The notes: generated by a model not told the origin, from the sequence alone. 64,000 nucleotides of DNA from Ramlibacter pallidus (GCF_015070875.1 NZ_JADDIV010000005.1:434001-498000); one strand, 5' to 3'. Positions 37,427 through 46,938 are shown, counted from the first letter of the stretch. Made by a program: numbers and translations.

Positions 37427-38683
37427 ATGCGGGGCGCGCTCTGGCTCCTGGTGCTGTTCGCCATCGCCGCGGCGGCGGCGCTGTTCGCCGGCAACAACCA
37501 GGGCTCGGTCGCCTTGTTCTGGCCGCCTTACCGCATCGACCTGTCGCTCAACCTGGTGCTGCTGCTCCTGGTGGGCGCCTTCCTCGTGGTGCACACCGCC
37601 ATGGGCGCCATCACCGCGCTGCTCGACATGCCGCGGCAGGCGCTGCGCTGGCGCACGCAGCAGAAGGAGCGCGCGATGCACGGTGCGCTGCTCGACGCCC
37701 TGTCGCACCTGATCGCGGGGCGCTACATCCGCGCCCGCAAGTCCGCGCAGACGCTGCTCGACCAGGAGGCTTCGCTCACCGCTTCCGGGCAGAAGCCCGC
37801 CAACGCGGGCCAGCTGCGCGCCATCGCGCACCTGCTGGCGGCCGAATCGGCGCAGGCGCTGCAGGACCGGGCGGCGCGCGAGCGCCACCTGCAGAAGGCG
37901 CTGGACCAGGCCACGTCGGCCCGCGACGCCCAGGAGACGCGCGACGGTGCACTGCTGCGCGCGGCGCGCTGGTCGCTGGAGGACCGCGACCCCGAGGCCG
38001 CCATGCAATGGCTGCAGGGCCTGCCGCAGGGCGCCGGCCGCCGCACGGTGGCGCTGCGCACGCGGCTGCGCGCTTCGCGCCAGGCCGGGCGTCCGCTGGA
38101 GGCCCTGGAGACGGCGCGCCTGCTGGCCAAGCACCATGCCTTCTCCGACATCGCCGCCCGCGGGATCCTGCGCGGCCTCGCCATCGACCTCCTGAACGGC
38201 GCCTACGACGTCGCGCAATTGCAGCGTGCCTGGCTCGCGCTGGAGCCTCCGGAACGCGTGATGCCGGAAGTCGCCATCCATGCGGCGCAGCGGCTCACCT
38301 CGCTGCGCGGCGACCCGCGCCTGGCCCGCGACTGGCTGCTGCCGGTGTGGGAGAAGCAGGCCGAGCTCGGCGACTCGCTGCGCGTGAAGCTGGTGTGCGC
38401 GCTCGAGGAGGGGCTGGACTCCATCGACGGCGGCTGGCTGGCGCGCATCGAGGCGGCGCAGAAGGCGAATCCGCGCGATGCGACGCTGCAGTACCTGGCC
38501 GGCATGGCCTGCATGAAGCGGCAGCTGTGGGGCAAGGCCCAGCAGTTGCTGACGCAGGCGGCCTTGGGCCTGCAGGATGCCGCCCTGCACCGCAATGCGT
38601 GGCGGGCGCTGGCGGAACTGGCGGAACAGCGCGAGGACGCGCCCGCCGCGGCGCAGGCCTGGAAGCGGGCGGCCGGGGAATAA
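37427..38683 (+). CDS. hemY: HemY-like TPR membrane protein
   Basis: The 418-residue protein has two N-terminal membrane segments (LWLLVLFAIAAAAALFAG and LNLVLLLLVGAFLVVHTA) followed by a helical-repeat (TPR-like) region to the end. It matches the proteobacterial HemY N-terminal family next to hemX; it is not the protoporphyrinogen oxidase called HemY in Bacillus. The soluble part probably scaffolds protein interactions at the inner membrane. It starts six bases after hemX and ends 15 bases before a strong terminator. Confidence 0.92.
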   Translation: MRGALWLLVLFAIAAAAALFAGNNQGSVALFWPPYRIDLSLNLVLLLLVGAFLVVHTAMGAITALLDMPRQALRWRTQQKERAMHGALLDALSHLIAGRYIRARKSAQTLLDQEASLTASGQKPANAGQLRAIAHLLAAESAQALQDRAARERHLQKALDQATSARDAQETRDGALLRAARWSLEDRDPEAAMQWLQGLPQGAGRRTVALRTRLRASRQAGRPLEALETARLLAKHHAFSDIAARGILRGLAIDLLNGAYDVAQLQRAWLALEPPERVMPEVAIHAAQRLTSLRGDPRLARDWLLPVWEKQAELGDSLRVKLVCALEEGLDSIDGGWLARIEAAQKANPRDATLQYLAGMACMKRQLWGKAQQLLTQAALGLQDAALHRNAWRALAELAEQREDAPAAAQAWKRAAGE

Positions 38684-38698
38684 CCGCTTCCTCCAATG

Positions 38699-38725
38699 AA
38701 AAAGCCCGGCTCTGCCGGGCTTTTT
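38699..38725. terminator. bidirectional intrinsic terminator between hemY and rne
   Basis: A perfect AAAAAGCCCGGC-TCT-GCCGGGCTTTTT inverted repeat gives a GC-rich stem flanked by A and T runs, so it can terminate hemCDXY on the plus strand and rne on the minus strand. Confidence 0.95.
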
Positions 38726-38743
38726 CGTTCGTTCAGTGGCCGT

Positions 38744-38768
38744 TCTGGAATCGCGCAGCGATTCCAGA
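38744..38768. terminator. hairpin just after the rne stop
   Basis: TCTGGAATCGC and GCGATTCCAGA form an 11-pair stem with a three-base loop, eight bases past the rne stop codon. No T run follows on either strand, so it is better seen as a 3'-end stabilising structure or pause site ahead of the intrinsic terminator. Confidence 0.5.
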
Positions 38769-38776
38769 GTGGATCG

Positions 38777-41700
38777 TCAGAACGGCAGCTGCAGGTTGCG
38801 CAGGTCGCGCTTGGTCTCCACCAGCACCAGCGGGCCTTCGTCCACGACCACCGCCGGCGGCCGCTCGCGCGGCACGTGCTGCGGGCGAGGCTCGGCGGCC
38901 ATCGCGGCCTGGGCGGCGGCGATCTTCTCCGCGTCCGACAGCACCCACTGCAGGCCCGAGCCTTCGGCGACGTTCTTCAGGTCCTCGACGGGCAGCTGGA
39001 AGGCGCGCACGCGGGGCAGGGAAGTCCGGGCGGATTCCGCTTGCGCCGGAGCGGCGGCAGGGGCAGGGGCAGGGGCAGGGCGGGCCTCGCTGCGTGCGTG
39101 GTGCTCCTGCGGCAGCGGCGCGTGGCCGGCGAACACTTCCATCTCGGCGGGCGAGACCTCGGCGCCCGTCGCGACGTTCAGGTCGGCTGGCCGGTCGCCG
39201 CGCTCGCCCCGCTCGCGGCGGTCGCGTCCGTAGCGGTCGCGCGAACGACCGCGGTCACGCCGGCCATCGCCGTCGGTGCCTTCGGCCGGACGGCCCTCGT
39301 CGAAGTGCGTGTGCGACTCCATGACGGCATTGGCCATCGGCGGCTGCTGCGCGTCGGCCGACTCGGTGACGGCGCCGACGGAACCGGCGGCACCGGCCAG
39401 GGCCGTCGCTTCGGTTTCGGCGTCGGCCGGCAGGCCCTCGCGCGGCGCGCGTTCGCGCCGCTCGCCACGTTCTCCGCGTTCACGGCGACCCCCGCGCTCG
39501 CCGCGCGGCTGGCGCTCCTCGCGCTGCTCGGGTGCGCCGGCATCGGCGCCTTCCTGCGGCGCCGGCACGATGCCTTCCGGCATGTCGCCCCGGGCTTCGA
39601 CGGCATCGCGGTTGCCTTCGCGCGCGGCGCGCTCGGCTTCGCGGCGCTGGCGCGCCTCGAAGCGCTCGCGGCTCTCGCGCGGCTCACGGTCGTCGCGGCC
39701 TTCGCGCGGCTCGCGGCCCTCGCGGTTCTCGCGCGGTTCACGCGGCTCCCGCACTTCCCGCGGCTCGCGGCCTTCACGTGCTTCGCGCTGCTCCCTCGGC
39801 TCGCGCGGCTCCCGCGCTTCCCGTGGCTCGCGCTGTTCGCGCGGCTCGCGGTTGTCGCGGCCTTCGCGCGGCTCGCGGCCCTCGCCACGGCTGCCGCGTT
39901 CGCCGCGTTCACCGCGCTCGCGCCGGCCTTCGCCTCGGCCGGCCTGGCCTTCGCCACGCGGTTGGCCCTGCGGCACGCCGGCCTCGGCGCCTTCGCCCGC
40001 GGCCACGCGCGGTTCGCGGCGCTCGTCACGCCGCCCTTCGCCGCCGCGGCCTTCACCGCCACGGCCACGGCCGCCGCGGTCGCCACGCTCGCCCCGGCCT
40101 TCGCCGCCGCGTCCGCGTCCGCCGCGGTCGCCACGCTCACCGCGGCCCTCGCCGCGGGCGCCGTCGCGGCGCTCTTCCTTCTTCGCCTGCACGGCGGGCG
40201 CCGGTGCAGCCACCGGCTCGGCCGCGGGGGCCAGGCCGAGCGCGCTCTTGAGCCACGAGAAGAAGCCCTTCTCGGCGGCCGCCGGCGCGGGTGCCGGCGC
40301 CGCGACCGGTGCCGGGGCGGCCACGGCCTTGGCCGCCACCGGTTCCTGCACCGGCGGCTTGGCCACGGGCATCGGGGCCGGCGCGTCGGGCAGCACGCCC
40401 TTGATCACCGGCTCCTGCTTGTTGGTGCGCTCGTGCGAGCGGCGCGTGACGGCGGTCGGGTCCTCGACCTCCTCCGCCATGTGGTAGCTGGCCTTGATGC
40501 TGTCGAGGCGCGGGTCGTCGTGCTTCAGGCGCTCGAGCCGGTAGTTCGGCGTCTCCAGCGTCTTGTTCGGGACCATCAGCACGTTGATGCGCTGCTTCAG
40601 CTCGATCTTGGCGATCTCGGGGCGCTTCTCGTTCAGCAGGAACGAGGCGACTTCCACCGGCACCTGGACGTGCACGGCGGCCGTGCTGTCCTTCATCGAC
40701 TCTTCCTGGATGATCCGCAGGATCTGCAGGGCGGAGCTCTCGGTGTCGCGGATGTGGCCGTGGCCGCCGCAACGCGGGCAGGGGATCGACGCGCCTTCGG
40801 ACAGGGCCGGGCGCAGGCGCTGGCGGCTCATTTCCATCAGGCCGAACTTGCTGATGGAGCCGAACTGCACGCGGGCGCGGTCCTGCCGCAGCGCGTCGCG
40901 CAGGCGGTTCTCCACTTCGCGGCGGTTCTTCGACTCCTCCATGTCGATGAAGTCGATGACGATCAGGCCGCCGAGGTCGCGCAGGCGCATCTGGCGCGCC
41001 ACTTCGTCGGCGGCTTCCAGGTTGGTGCGGGTCGCGGTTTCCTCGATGTCGCCACCCTTGATGGCGCGCGCGGAGTTGACGTCGATCGAGACCAGCGCCT
41101 CGGTGTGGTCGATCACGACCACGCCGCCGGAAGGCAGCTTGACCTCGCGGGCGTAGGCGGACTCGATCTGGTGTTCGATCTGGAAGCGGCTGAACAGCGG
41201 CGCGTCGTCGCGGTAGCGCTTCACGCGGGCGGCATGCTCGGGCATGACGTGCGCCATGAACTGGTGCGCCTGCTCGTAGATGTCGTCCGTGTCGATCAGG
41301 ATGTCGCCGATGTCGTGGTTGAAGTAGTCACGGATGGCGCGGATGACGAGGCTGGACTCCTGGTAGATCAGGAAGGCGCCCTTGCCGCCCTTGGACGCGC
41401 CCTCGATGGCGGTCCACAGCTTCAGCAGGTAGTTCAGGTCCCACTGCAGTTCCGGCGCGCTGCGGCCGATGCCGGCGGTGCGCGCGATGATGGACATGCC
41501 GTTCGGGTACTCCAGCTGGTCCATGTTCTCCTTGAGCTCGGCCCGGTCGTCGCCCTCGATGCGCCGGCTGACGCCGCCGCCGCGGGGGTTGTTGGGCATG
41601 AGCACCACGTACCGGCCGGCCAGCGAGATGAAGGTGGTGAGCGCCGCGCCCTTGTTGCCGCGCTCTTCCTTCTCCACCTGCACCAGCAGTTCCTGGCCTT

Positions 41701-41983
41701 CGCGGATCGCCTCGTTGATGCGCGCCTGCGAGACCGAGACGCCCTGGGCGAAGTACTGCTTGGAGATTTCCTTGAACGGCAGGAAGCCGTGGCGGTCCTC
41801 GCCGTAGTCGACGAAGCACGCCTCGAGCGATGGCTCGACGCGGGTGACGACCGCCTTGTAGATGTTGCCTTTGCGCTGTTCGCGCCCTTCGATCTCGATC
41901 TCGTAGTCGAGGAGCTTCTGTCCATCGACGATCGCCAGCCGGCGTTCTTCCGCCTGCGTGGCGTTGATCAGCATCCGCTTCAT
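38777..41983 (-). CDS. rne: ribonuclease E
   Basis: RNase E is the main endonuclease of mRNA decay and of rRNA/tRNA processing, and scaffolds the degradosome at the inner membrane. The 1068-residue protein has the S1 domain at the N-terminus ([20 protein letters not shown]), the catalytic acidic residues in [14 protein letters not shown] and [13 protein letters not shown], and the zinc-link CPRCGG near residue 400. The C-terminal half is disordered: Gly/Arg/Glu-rich repeats from about residue 604, then Arg-Glu-Pro-rich repeats at about 698-784. A conserved short block ([12 protein letters not shown]) lies near the end. The start ([15 protein letters not shown]) is family-typical. Confidence 0.97.
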   Translation of the reverse strand: MKRMLINATQAEERRLAIVDGQKLLDYEIEIEGREQRKGNIYKAVVTRVEPSLEACFVDYGEDRHGFLPFKEISKQYFAQGVSVSQARINEAIREGQELLVQVEKEERGNKGAALTTFISLAGRYVVLMPNNPRGGGVSRRIEGDDRAELKENMDQLEYPNGMSIIARTAGIGRSAPELQWDLNYLLKLWTAIEGASKGGKGAFLIYQESSLVIRAIRDYFNHDIGDILIDTDDIYEQAHQFMAHVMPEHAARVKRYRDDAPLFSRFQIEHQIESAYAREVKLPSGGVVVIDHTEALVSIDVNSARAIKGGDIEETATRTNLEAADEVARQMRLRDLGGLIVIDFIDMEESKNRREVENRLRDALRQDRARVQFGSISKFGLMEMSRQRLRPALSEGASIPCPRCGGHGHIRDTESSALQILRIIQEESMKDSTAAVHVQVPVEVASFLLNEKRPEIAKIELKQRINVLMVPNKTLETPNYRLERLKHDDPRLDSIKASYHMAEEVEDPTAVTRRSHERTNKQEPVIKGVLPDAPAPMPVAKPPVQEPVAAKAVAAPAPVAAPAPAPAAAEKGFFSWLKSALGLAPAAEPVAAPAPAVQAKKEERRDGARGEGRGERGDRGGRGRGGEGRGERGDRGGRGRGGEGRGGEGRRDERREPRVAAGEGAEAGVPQGQPRGEGQAGRGEGRRERGERGERGSRGEGREPREGRDNREPREQREPREAREPREPREQREAREGREPREVREPREPRENREGREPREGRDDREPRESRERFEARQRREAERAAREGNRDAVEARGDMPEGIVPAPQEGADAGAPEQREERQPRGERGGRRERGERGERRERAPREGLPADAETEATALAGAAGSVGAVTESADAQQPPMANAVMESHTHFDEGRPAEGTDGDGRRDRGRSRDRYGRDRRERGERGDRPADLNVATGAEVSPAEMEVFAGHAPLPQEHHARSEARPAPAPAPAAAPAQAESARTSLPRVRAFQLPVEDLKNVAEGSGLQWVLSDAEKIAAAQAAMAAEPRPQHVPRERPPAVVVDEGPLVLVETKRDLRNLQLPF
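39630..40170 (-). repeat. low-complexity Arg/Glu/Pro and Gly/Arg repeat tract inside rne
   Basis: This part of rne codes for many short tandem variants of R-E-P-R-E-x (39630-39890) and of [10 protein letters not shown] (39890-40170). At DNA level they look like degenerate repeats of about 9-30 bases. They fall in the disordered RNA- and protein-binding half of RNase E and are likely prone to length variation. Confidence 0.85.
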
Positions 41984-42481
41984 CGCGTGTGTCCTTCAAA
42001 CTTCCAACGCGCCCCCAGGGGGCGCGAACTCGATGCCGGACAGGCGCTTCGAAACGGAATGGAATTGCCGGAGTGCGACGCGGCCTGCCGAGCTAGCTCA
42101 GCAACCGTGGCAAGGGCACAGGGATGGGGGCGAGGGGACGACGGCGCTGCACCGCAGGGGCTGCGGAGGGGTTGACGCCGACGAGGGGCCAGGGTGCCTG
42201 CATGGCGGGCGCCGGCAGGAGCCAGCGCCAGAAAGCCAGGAGGAGAACCATCAGCACCGCGTTGTCTCGCTTTGATCCGTCCACGAGCCGGAGGGCTTGC
42301 GGACTTGTATTCCGTATCAGTGTTTCGAAGAGCCGGACCGTGCGGCAGTCGCGTGCGCCATGGCGGGCTGTGGCCCGGGATCTGCGCGGCGCGGTGCCGG
42401 TGGCATCGACCTGCCAGTCGCCTTCAGTGGGGTGCGTGGACTAAACTGCCAGCCAAATCAACCACTTACAGCGTAACTCTG
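41984..42481. promoter_or_regulatory. divergent rne / rluC intergenic region
   Basis: About 500 bases without a supported gene separate rne from the divergent rluC. RNase E genes usually have a long 5' untranslated region used for autoregulation by self-cleavage, and the space fits that; I cannot define the rne start site. TAAACT at 42443-42448 could be the -10 of rluC. A 63-codon hydrophobic frame on the minus strand at 42093-42284 lacks support as a gene. Confidence 0.5.
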
Positions 42482-43522
42482 GTGAAACTGATTATAGGGG
42501 GCGGACCGCCTCCTGCAAGCGCCGGGGTCAGGTTCCTGACCGTGGGGGAGGAATCGGCAGGTCAGCGGCTGGACAATTTCCTCATCCGCACGCTCAAGGG
42601 CGTGCCGAAGACCCACGTCTACCGGATCATCCGCTCCGGCGAAGTGCGGGTGAACAAGGGGCGGGCGGCGGCGGATGACCGGGTGGCGGCAGGCGACGTC
42701 GTGCGGCTGCCGCCGGTGCGCGTCGCCGAGACGGCGGCGGACGCCCGGCCGGCGCCGGCCCGCGAATTCCCCGTCCTGTTCGAGGACGAACACCTGCTGG
42801 CCATCGACAAGCCGGCCGGGACCGCGGTGCACGGGGGCAGCGGGGTGAGCTTCGGCGTCATCGAACAGCTGCGCCAGGCGCGGCCGGACGCGAAGCTGCT
42901 CGAACTGGTGCACCGGCTGGACCGGGAAACCTCCGGGATCCTGCTGGTGGCCAAGAAGCGGTCGGCGCTCACGAAGCTGCAGGACCAGTTCCGCGACCGC
43001 GAGACCGGCAAGACCTACCTGGCGCTCGTCACCGGGGCCTGGCCGGCGAAGCTGAAGGTGATCGACCAGCCGCTGCACAAGTACCTGCAGGCCGACGGCG
43101 AACGCCGGGTGAAGGTGGTGGCGAAGGACGACCCGGACGGGATGCGGTCCATCACCCTGGTGAAGGTGCAGGAGCGGCTGCCGCTCCTGCACCTTCCGGG
43201 GGAGGGCCGGGGCGGGGGCGGCAGCGAGGCGAGCCTGCTCGAAGTCACCATCAAGACCGGCCGCACCCACCAGATCCGCGTGCACCTCGCCGCGCAGGGC
43301 CACCCCATCGCCGGCGACGACAAGTACGGCGACTTCGAGATGAACAAGGCGCTGCAGAAGGCCGGCCTCAAGCGCATGTTCCTGCATGCGTGGAGGTTAC
43401 AGTTCGACCACCCCGCCAGCGGCGAGCGCATCGCCCTGCAGGCCCCCCTTCCCCCCGAGCTGCAGAAATTCGTCGACCATGCCCGCCACGCGCCCGCGCC
43501 AGTACGACCTGATCGCCTTTGA
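42482..43522 (+). CDS. rluC: 23S rRNA pseudouridine synthase, RluC/RluD family
   Basis: The 346-residue protein has an N-terminal S4 domain (GQRLDNFLIRTLKGVPKTHVYRIIRSGEVRVNKGR) and the synthase domain with LVHRLDRETSGILLVAKK, whose aspartate is catalytic. The RluC assignment is favoured by its position beside rne, as in E. coli. The frame is open upstream, but the GTG giving V-KLIIGGGPPP matches relatives; no good ribosome-binding site is visible. Its 3' end overlaps the phosphatase gene by 44 bases. Confidence 0.93.
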   Translation: MKLIIGGGPPPASAGVRFLTVGEESAGQRLDNFLIRTLKGVPKTHVYRIIRSGEVRVNKGRAAADDRVAAGDVVRLPPVRVAETAADARPAPAREFPVLFEDEHLLAIDKPAGTAVHGGSGVSFGVIEQLRQARPDAKLLELVHRLDRETSGILLVAKKRSALTKLQDQFRDRETGKTYLALVTGAWPAKLKVIDQPLHKYLQADGERRVKVVAKDDPDGMRSITLVKVQERLPLLHLPGEGRGGGGSEASLLEVTIKTGRTHQIRVHLAAQGHPIAGDDKYGDFEMNKALQKAGLKRMFLHAWRLQFDHPASGERIALQAPLPPELQKFVDHARHAPAPVRPDRL

Positions 43523-44147
43523 CTGGGACGGCACGCTGTTCGACTCGACGAAGATCATCGTGCGCTGCATCCAGCGCGCGGTCGCCGACGTCGGCGGGAC
43601 GGTGCCCACCGACGACGCTGCCGCGTACGTGATCGGCATGGGGCTGATGGAGGCGCTGGCCCATGCGGCGCCCGACGTGCCGCGGGAGAAATACGCCGAG
43701 CTCGGCGCGGCCTATCGCAAGTACTACATCGCCCACCACGAGGACCTGGTCCTCTTCGACGGCGTGCTCCCCATGCTGACCGACCTGCGCAAGCGGAACC
43801 ACTGGCTGGCGGTCGCCACGGGCAAGTCGCGCCGCGGGCTCGACGAAGTCCTGCACAGCGTGCAGCTCAAGGGCGTGTTCGACGGTTCGCGCACCGCGGA
43901 CGAGACGGCCGGGAAGCCGCATCCCCTGATGCTGCAGGAGCTGATGCGCGAGTTCGGCACGGAACCGGAGCGCACGCTGATGATCGGCGACACCACGCAC
44001 GACCTGCAGATGGCCGTGAACGCCGGCTGCGCCAGCATCGGCGTGGGCTACGGCGCCCATGCCATCGACGGTTTCGAGGCGCTGGGGCCGCGTGCCGTCG
44101 TCCATTCCGTCCCCGAGCTCCACGCCTGGCTGCTGGAGCACGCATGA
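43479..44147 (+). CDS. gph: HAD-superfamily hydrolase, phosphoglycolate phosphatase-like
   Basis: The 222-residue protein has the HAD motifs: DWDGTLFDS (nucleophile and acid/base aspartates), AVATGKSRRGLDE, KPHPLML (lysine) and MIGDTTHDLQMAVNAG. It resembles the Gph/YjjG group; the substrate is not provable from sequence, so the symbol is tentative. The ATG lies 44 bases inside the end of rluC in another frame, and its stop overlaps the Rieske gene start as ATGA. Confidence 0.88.
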   Translation: MPATRPRQYDLIAFDWDGTLFDSTKIIVRCIQRAVADVGGTVPTDDAAAYVIGMGLMEALAHAAPDVPREKYAELGAAYRKYYIAHHEDLVLFDGVLPMLTDLRKRNHWLAVATGKSRRGLDEVLHSVQLKGVFDGSRTADETAGKPHPLMLQELMREFGTEPERTLMIGDTTHDLQMAVNAGCASIGVGYGAHAIDGFEALGPRAVVHSVPELHAWLLEHA

Positions 44148-44527
44148 AAGGCCTGGCGGAGGACGCGGACCGCGTGCCGCTGTGCCATTCGGCCGACCTC
44201 GTCGACGGCGGCCTGGCGGTGCCGTTCGACGTGGTGTACGGCGGCCAGACCTGCCGCGCCTTCGCCATCCGCTACGAAGGTCGCGTGCTCGCCTACCTGA
44301 ATCGCTGCACCCACGTGGCGATGGAAATGGACTGGCAGCCGAACCGCTTCTTCGACGACACCGGGCGCTGGCTGCTTTGCAGCACCCACGGCGCCGCCTA
44401 CCGGCCGGACACCGGCGCCTGCGCGGGCGGCCCCTGCCGGGGCGGCCTGGTGGGCATCGAGCTCAGCGAGAGCGACGGGGTGGTGCACTGGCATACTGCC
44501 TGGAACCTGCAACCGATTGCCTTCTGA
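44144..44527 (+). CDS. Rieske [2Fe-2S] ferredoxin-like protein
   Basis: The 127-residue soluble protein has the two Rieske cluster boxes: C-T-H in NRCTHVAMEMDW and C-x2-H in LLCSTHGAAYRPDTG, followed by ACAGGPCRGGLVGIEL. It probably passes electrons to an unknown partner. The position between a HAD phosphatase and sppA recurs in Burkholderiales. It overlaps the phosphatase stop and is one base from sppA. Confidence 0.93.
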   Translation: MKGLAEDADRVPLCHSADLVDGGLAVPFDVVYGGQTCRAFAIRYEGRVLAYLNRCTHVAMEMDWQPNRFFDDTGRWLLCSTHGAAYRPDTGACAGGPCRGGLVGIELSESDGVVHWHTAWNLQPIAF

Positions 44528-44528
44528 C

Positions 44529-45545
44529 ATGAACGAGAACGACCTGCCGCCGCCGCCGGCAAACCCGCCGGCGGCCCCCCCCGCCACCGGTCATGCCGCG
44601 CCGCGCGGCCTCACGCCCGGCTGGGAGCGCGAAACGCTGGAGAAGCTGCTGTTCGCCACGCTGGCGGAGCAGCGCGCGCAGCGCCGCTGGCGCATGTTCT
44701 CGCGGCTCACCTGGCTGGCGCTGTTCCTGTTCGTCATCTGGGCGCTGGGCTTCAAGGGCGGCGCGCCGGCCGCCGACAAGGCACTGGCCCACACGGCCGT
44801 CATCGAGATCGAAGGCGAGATCGGCCCCGACCAGGAGGCGAACGCCGAATTCATCATCGCGGCCGCCAAGGCGGCGTTCGAGGATGCGGGCGCGCAGGGC
44901 GTGGTGCTCCTGATCAACTCGCCGGGGGGCAGCCCGGTGCAGGCGGGCATCATCAGCGACGAACTGCGCCGGCTGAAGGCGCGCTACAAGAAGCCGCTGT
45001 ACGCCGTGGTGGAGGAGTCCTGCGCCTCGGCCGCGTACTACATCGCGGCGTCGGCCGACAACATCTACGTCGACAAGGCCAGCATCGTCGGCAGCATCGG
45101 CGTGCTGATGGAAGGCTTCGGCTTCGTCGGGTTGATGGAGAAGCTGGGCGTGGAACGCCGGCTGCTCACCGCGGGCGAGAACAAGGGCTTCCTCGACCCG
45201 TTCAGCCCGCAGACGGAGACGCACCGCCTGCACGCGCAGCAGATGCTGGACCAGGTGCACAAGCAGTTCATCGACGTGGTCAAGACCGGCCGCGGCAAGC
45301 GCCTGAAGGCCGACATGCCGGAGCTGTTCAGCGGCCTGTTCTGGACCGGCCAGCAGGCGGTGGAACTGGGCCTGGCCGACCAGCTGGGCAATCTCGACTT
45401 CGTCGCCCGCGAGGTGGTGAAGGCCGAGGAACTGGTGGACTACACGCGCCGCGAGAACATCGGCGAGAAGCTGGTCAAGCGTTTCGGCGCGGCGATCGGC
45501 GAAGGCGCCATCAAGGCCCTCCGCGCGACGCAGCCGATGCGCTGA
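44529..45545 (+). CDS. sppA: S49-family signal peptide peptidase, SppA type
   Basis: The 338-residue membrane protease has a Pro/Ala-rich start, one membrane span (LTWLALFLFVIWALGF) and the S49 domain. The catalytic serine is in VVEESCASAAYYIAAS and the general-base lysine in NIYVDKASIVGSIG, as in the short (about 36 kDa) SppA class. It digests signal peptides left in the inner membrane. The ATG at MNENDLPPPP is chosen; there is one base between the previous stop and this start. It converges on the next gene with three bases between. Confidence 0.93.
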   Translation: MNENDLPPPPANPPAAPPATGHAAPRGLTPGWERETLEKLLFATLAEQRAQRRWRMFSRLTWLALFLFVIWALGFKGGAPAADKALAHTAVIEIEGEIGPDQEANAEFIIAAAKAAFEDAGAQGVVLLINSPGGSPVQAGIISDELRRLKARYKKPLYAVVEESCASAAYYIAASADNIYVDKASIVGSIGVLMEGFGFVGLMEKLGVERRLLTAGENKGFLDPFSPQTETHRLHAQQMLDQVHKQFIDVVKTGRGKRLKADMPELFSGLFWTGQQAVELGLADQLGNLDFVAREVVKAEELVDYTRRENIGEKLVKRFGAAIGEGAIKALRATQPMR

Positions 45546-45548
45546 GCG

Positions 45549-46307
45549 TCAGGGGCCGATTGCGAACACGGCGGGCCGGCCACCGACCGGCGCCGGCCGC
45601 TGCTTCCAGTCCGCCACGCTGGCCGTGCGGCACTGCGCGTCGGGCAGGGTCAGTCCCGACGCGATCGCCACCCGCGTGGCTGGCTTCAGGCCCTGCAGCA
45701 GCGCCTGCCAGAGTGCCGCGTTGCGGTAAGGCGTTTCGATGAACATTTGCGTCTGGCCTGTCTTCACGGCGAGCGCTTCCAGTTCGCGCAGGCGCTGGGT
45801 GCGCGCCGCGGCGTCCTGCGGCAGGTAGCCGACGAAGGCGAAGCTCTGGCCGTTGAGGCCGCTGGCGGCGAGGGCCAGCAGCAGCGACACGGGCCCGACG
45901 AGGGGAACCACCTCCAGGCCGAGCTCGTGCGCGGCGCGAACGACGGATGCGCCCGGGTCGGCGACCGCGGGCATCCCGGCTTCGCTGATCAGCCCGACGT
46001 CATGGCCCTGCAGGGCCGCCTGCAGCAGGCCGCGCGCATCGAAGGCAGCGGGCCCGTGGTCGCCTTTCTTGTGCACCTCCCGCGGGAGTTCGGTGATCGC
46101 CTGCTGCTGCAGAGGCGCCGCCAGCGGCTGGACTTCGCCGACCCGCTTGAGGAAGGCGCGCGCCGACTTCGCGTTCTCGCAGATCCAGTGCGTCAGGCGG
46201 GCCGCGGCGGCGACCGTTCCGACCGGCAGCACGTCGCGCAGGTCGCCCTGCGGGTCGCAGCCGAAGTCGAGCGGCGTCGGGACGAGGTAGAGGCGTCCGT
46301 GCGGCAT
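45549..46307 (-). CDS. SAM-dependent methyltransferase, RsmI-like (tetrapyrrole methylase fold)
   Basis: The 252-residue protein begins MPHGRLYLVPTPLDFG and has GLISEAGMPAVADPGASVVRAAHELG, VVPLVGPVSLLLALAASGLNGQSFAFVGYLP and IETPYRNAALWQALL, all near the RsmI family that 2'-O-methylates 16S rRNA C1402. Several RsmI positions differ and it is shorter, so it may be a paralogue with another rRNA or unknown target. The ATG overlaps the maf stop by one base (TGATG). Confidence 0.85.
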   Translation of the reverse strand: MPHGRLYLVPTPLDFGCDPQGDLRDVLPVGTVAAAARLTHWICENAKSARAFLKRVGEVQPLAAPLQQQAITELPREVHKKGDHGPAAFDARGLLQAALQGHDVGLISEAGMPAVADPGASVVRAAHELGLEVVPLVGPVSLLLALAASGLNGQSFAFVGYLPQDAAARTQRLRELEALAVKTGQTQMFIETPYRNAALWQALLQGLKPATRVAIASGLTLPDAQCRTASVADWKQRPAPVGGRPAVFAIGP

Positions 46308-46921
46308 CAGAAGACGGGCAGCCCGGCCGCCCGCAGCATGCGGCAGGTGCGGATCAGCGGCAGGCCGACCAGCGCGGTGGGATCGTCGCTCTCGATGGCT
46401 TCGAGCAGCGCGATGCCGAGTCCTTCGCTCTTGGCGCTGCCGGCGCAGTCGTAGGGCTGCTCGGCGCGCAGGTAGGCCTCGATCTCCGCATCGTCCAGCG
46501 TCCGGAAGCGCACGCGCACCGGCGCCAGGTCGTGCTGCGCGAAGCCGCTGTCGAGGCACAGCACCGCCAGCGCGGTCTGGAAGATGACGGTGCGGCCGCT
46601 CATGCGGCGCAACTGCGAGACCGCGTTGGCGTGGTTGCCCGGCTTGCCGAGCGGCTCGCCGTCGAGGTCCGCCACCTGGTCCGACCCGATCACGACGGCG
46701 CCGGGATGCCGCGCCGCGACGGCGGCGGCCTTGGCCGCGGCGAGGCGGCGCGCGAGCTCCGCAGGCGCCTCGCCGGCGTGCGGCGTCTCGTCGACGTGCG
46801 GCGGCTCCACGGTGAAGGGCAGCCGCAGCCGGGAGAGCAGTTCGCGCCGGTACACGGAGGTGGACCCGAGCACCAGGGGGCGTGCCGCAGAGGCAGGACG
46901 GGGAGGCTGCATCCGCCGCAT
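46307..46921 (-). CDS. maf: Maf-like nucleotide pyrophosphatase
   Basis: The 204-residue protein has PLVLGSTSVYRRELLSRLRLPF, the EPPHVDETPHAGE segment, VVIGSDQVADLDGEPLGKPG and the YDCAGSAKSEGLG motif of Maf/YceF proteins, which hydrolyse non-canonical or m7G-like nucleoside triphosphates. The position beside yceD-rpmF supports the YceF-like group. Two in-frame ATGs, three codons apart, could start it. It is divergent from yceD with 17 bases between. Confidence 0.92.
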   Translation of the reverse strand: MRRMQPPRPASAARPLVLGSTSVYRRELLSRLRLPFTVEPPHVDETPHAGEAPAELARRLAAAKAAAVAARHPGAVVIGSDQVADLDGEPLGKPGNHANAVSQLRRMSGRTVIFQTALAVLCLDSGFAQHDLAPVRVRFRTLDDAEIEAYLRAEQPYDCAGSAKSEGLGIALLEAIESDDPTALVGLPLIRTCRMLRAAGLPVF

Positions 46922-46938
46922 TCTCTTACACTGGCCGG

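Noticed and set aside
39630..40170. Short regular DNA repeats that could suggest a CRISPR-like array
   Set aside because: The repeats are in frame inside rne, encode charged low-complexity protein, and lack uniform repeats with unique spacers.
42085..42115. AGCTAGCTCAGCAACC stretch resembling a tRNA D-arm
   Set aside because: No matching acceptor, anticodon or T arm can be folded around it.
38696..42175. 1159-codon open frame antisense to rne
   Set aside because: It mirrors the coding bias of rne; the minus strand encodes unmistakable RNase E motifs.
42093..42284. 63-codon hydrophobic minus-strand frame in the rne upstream region
   Set aside because: No ribosome-binding site, no recognisable family, and it sits where the rne untranslated leader is expected.
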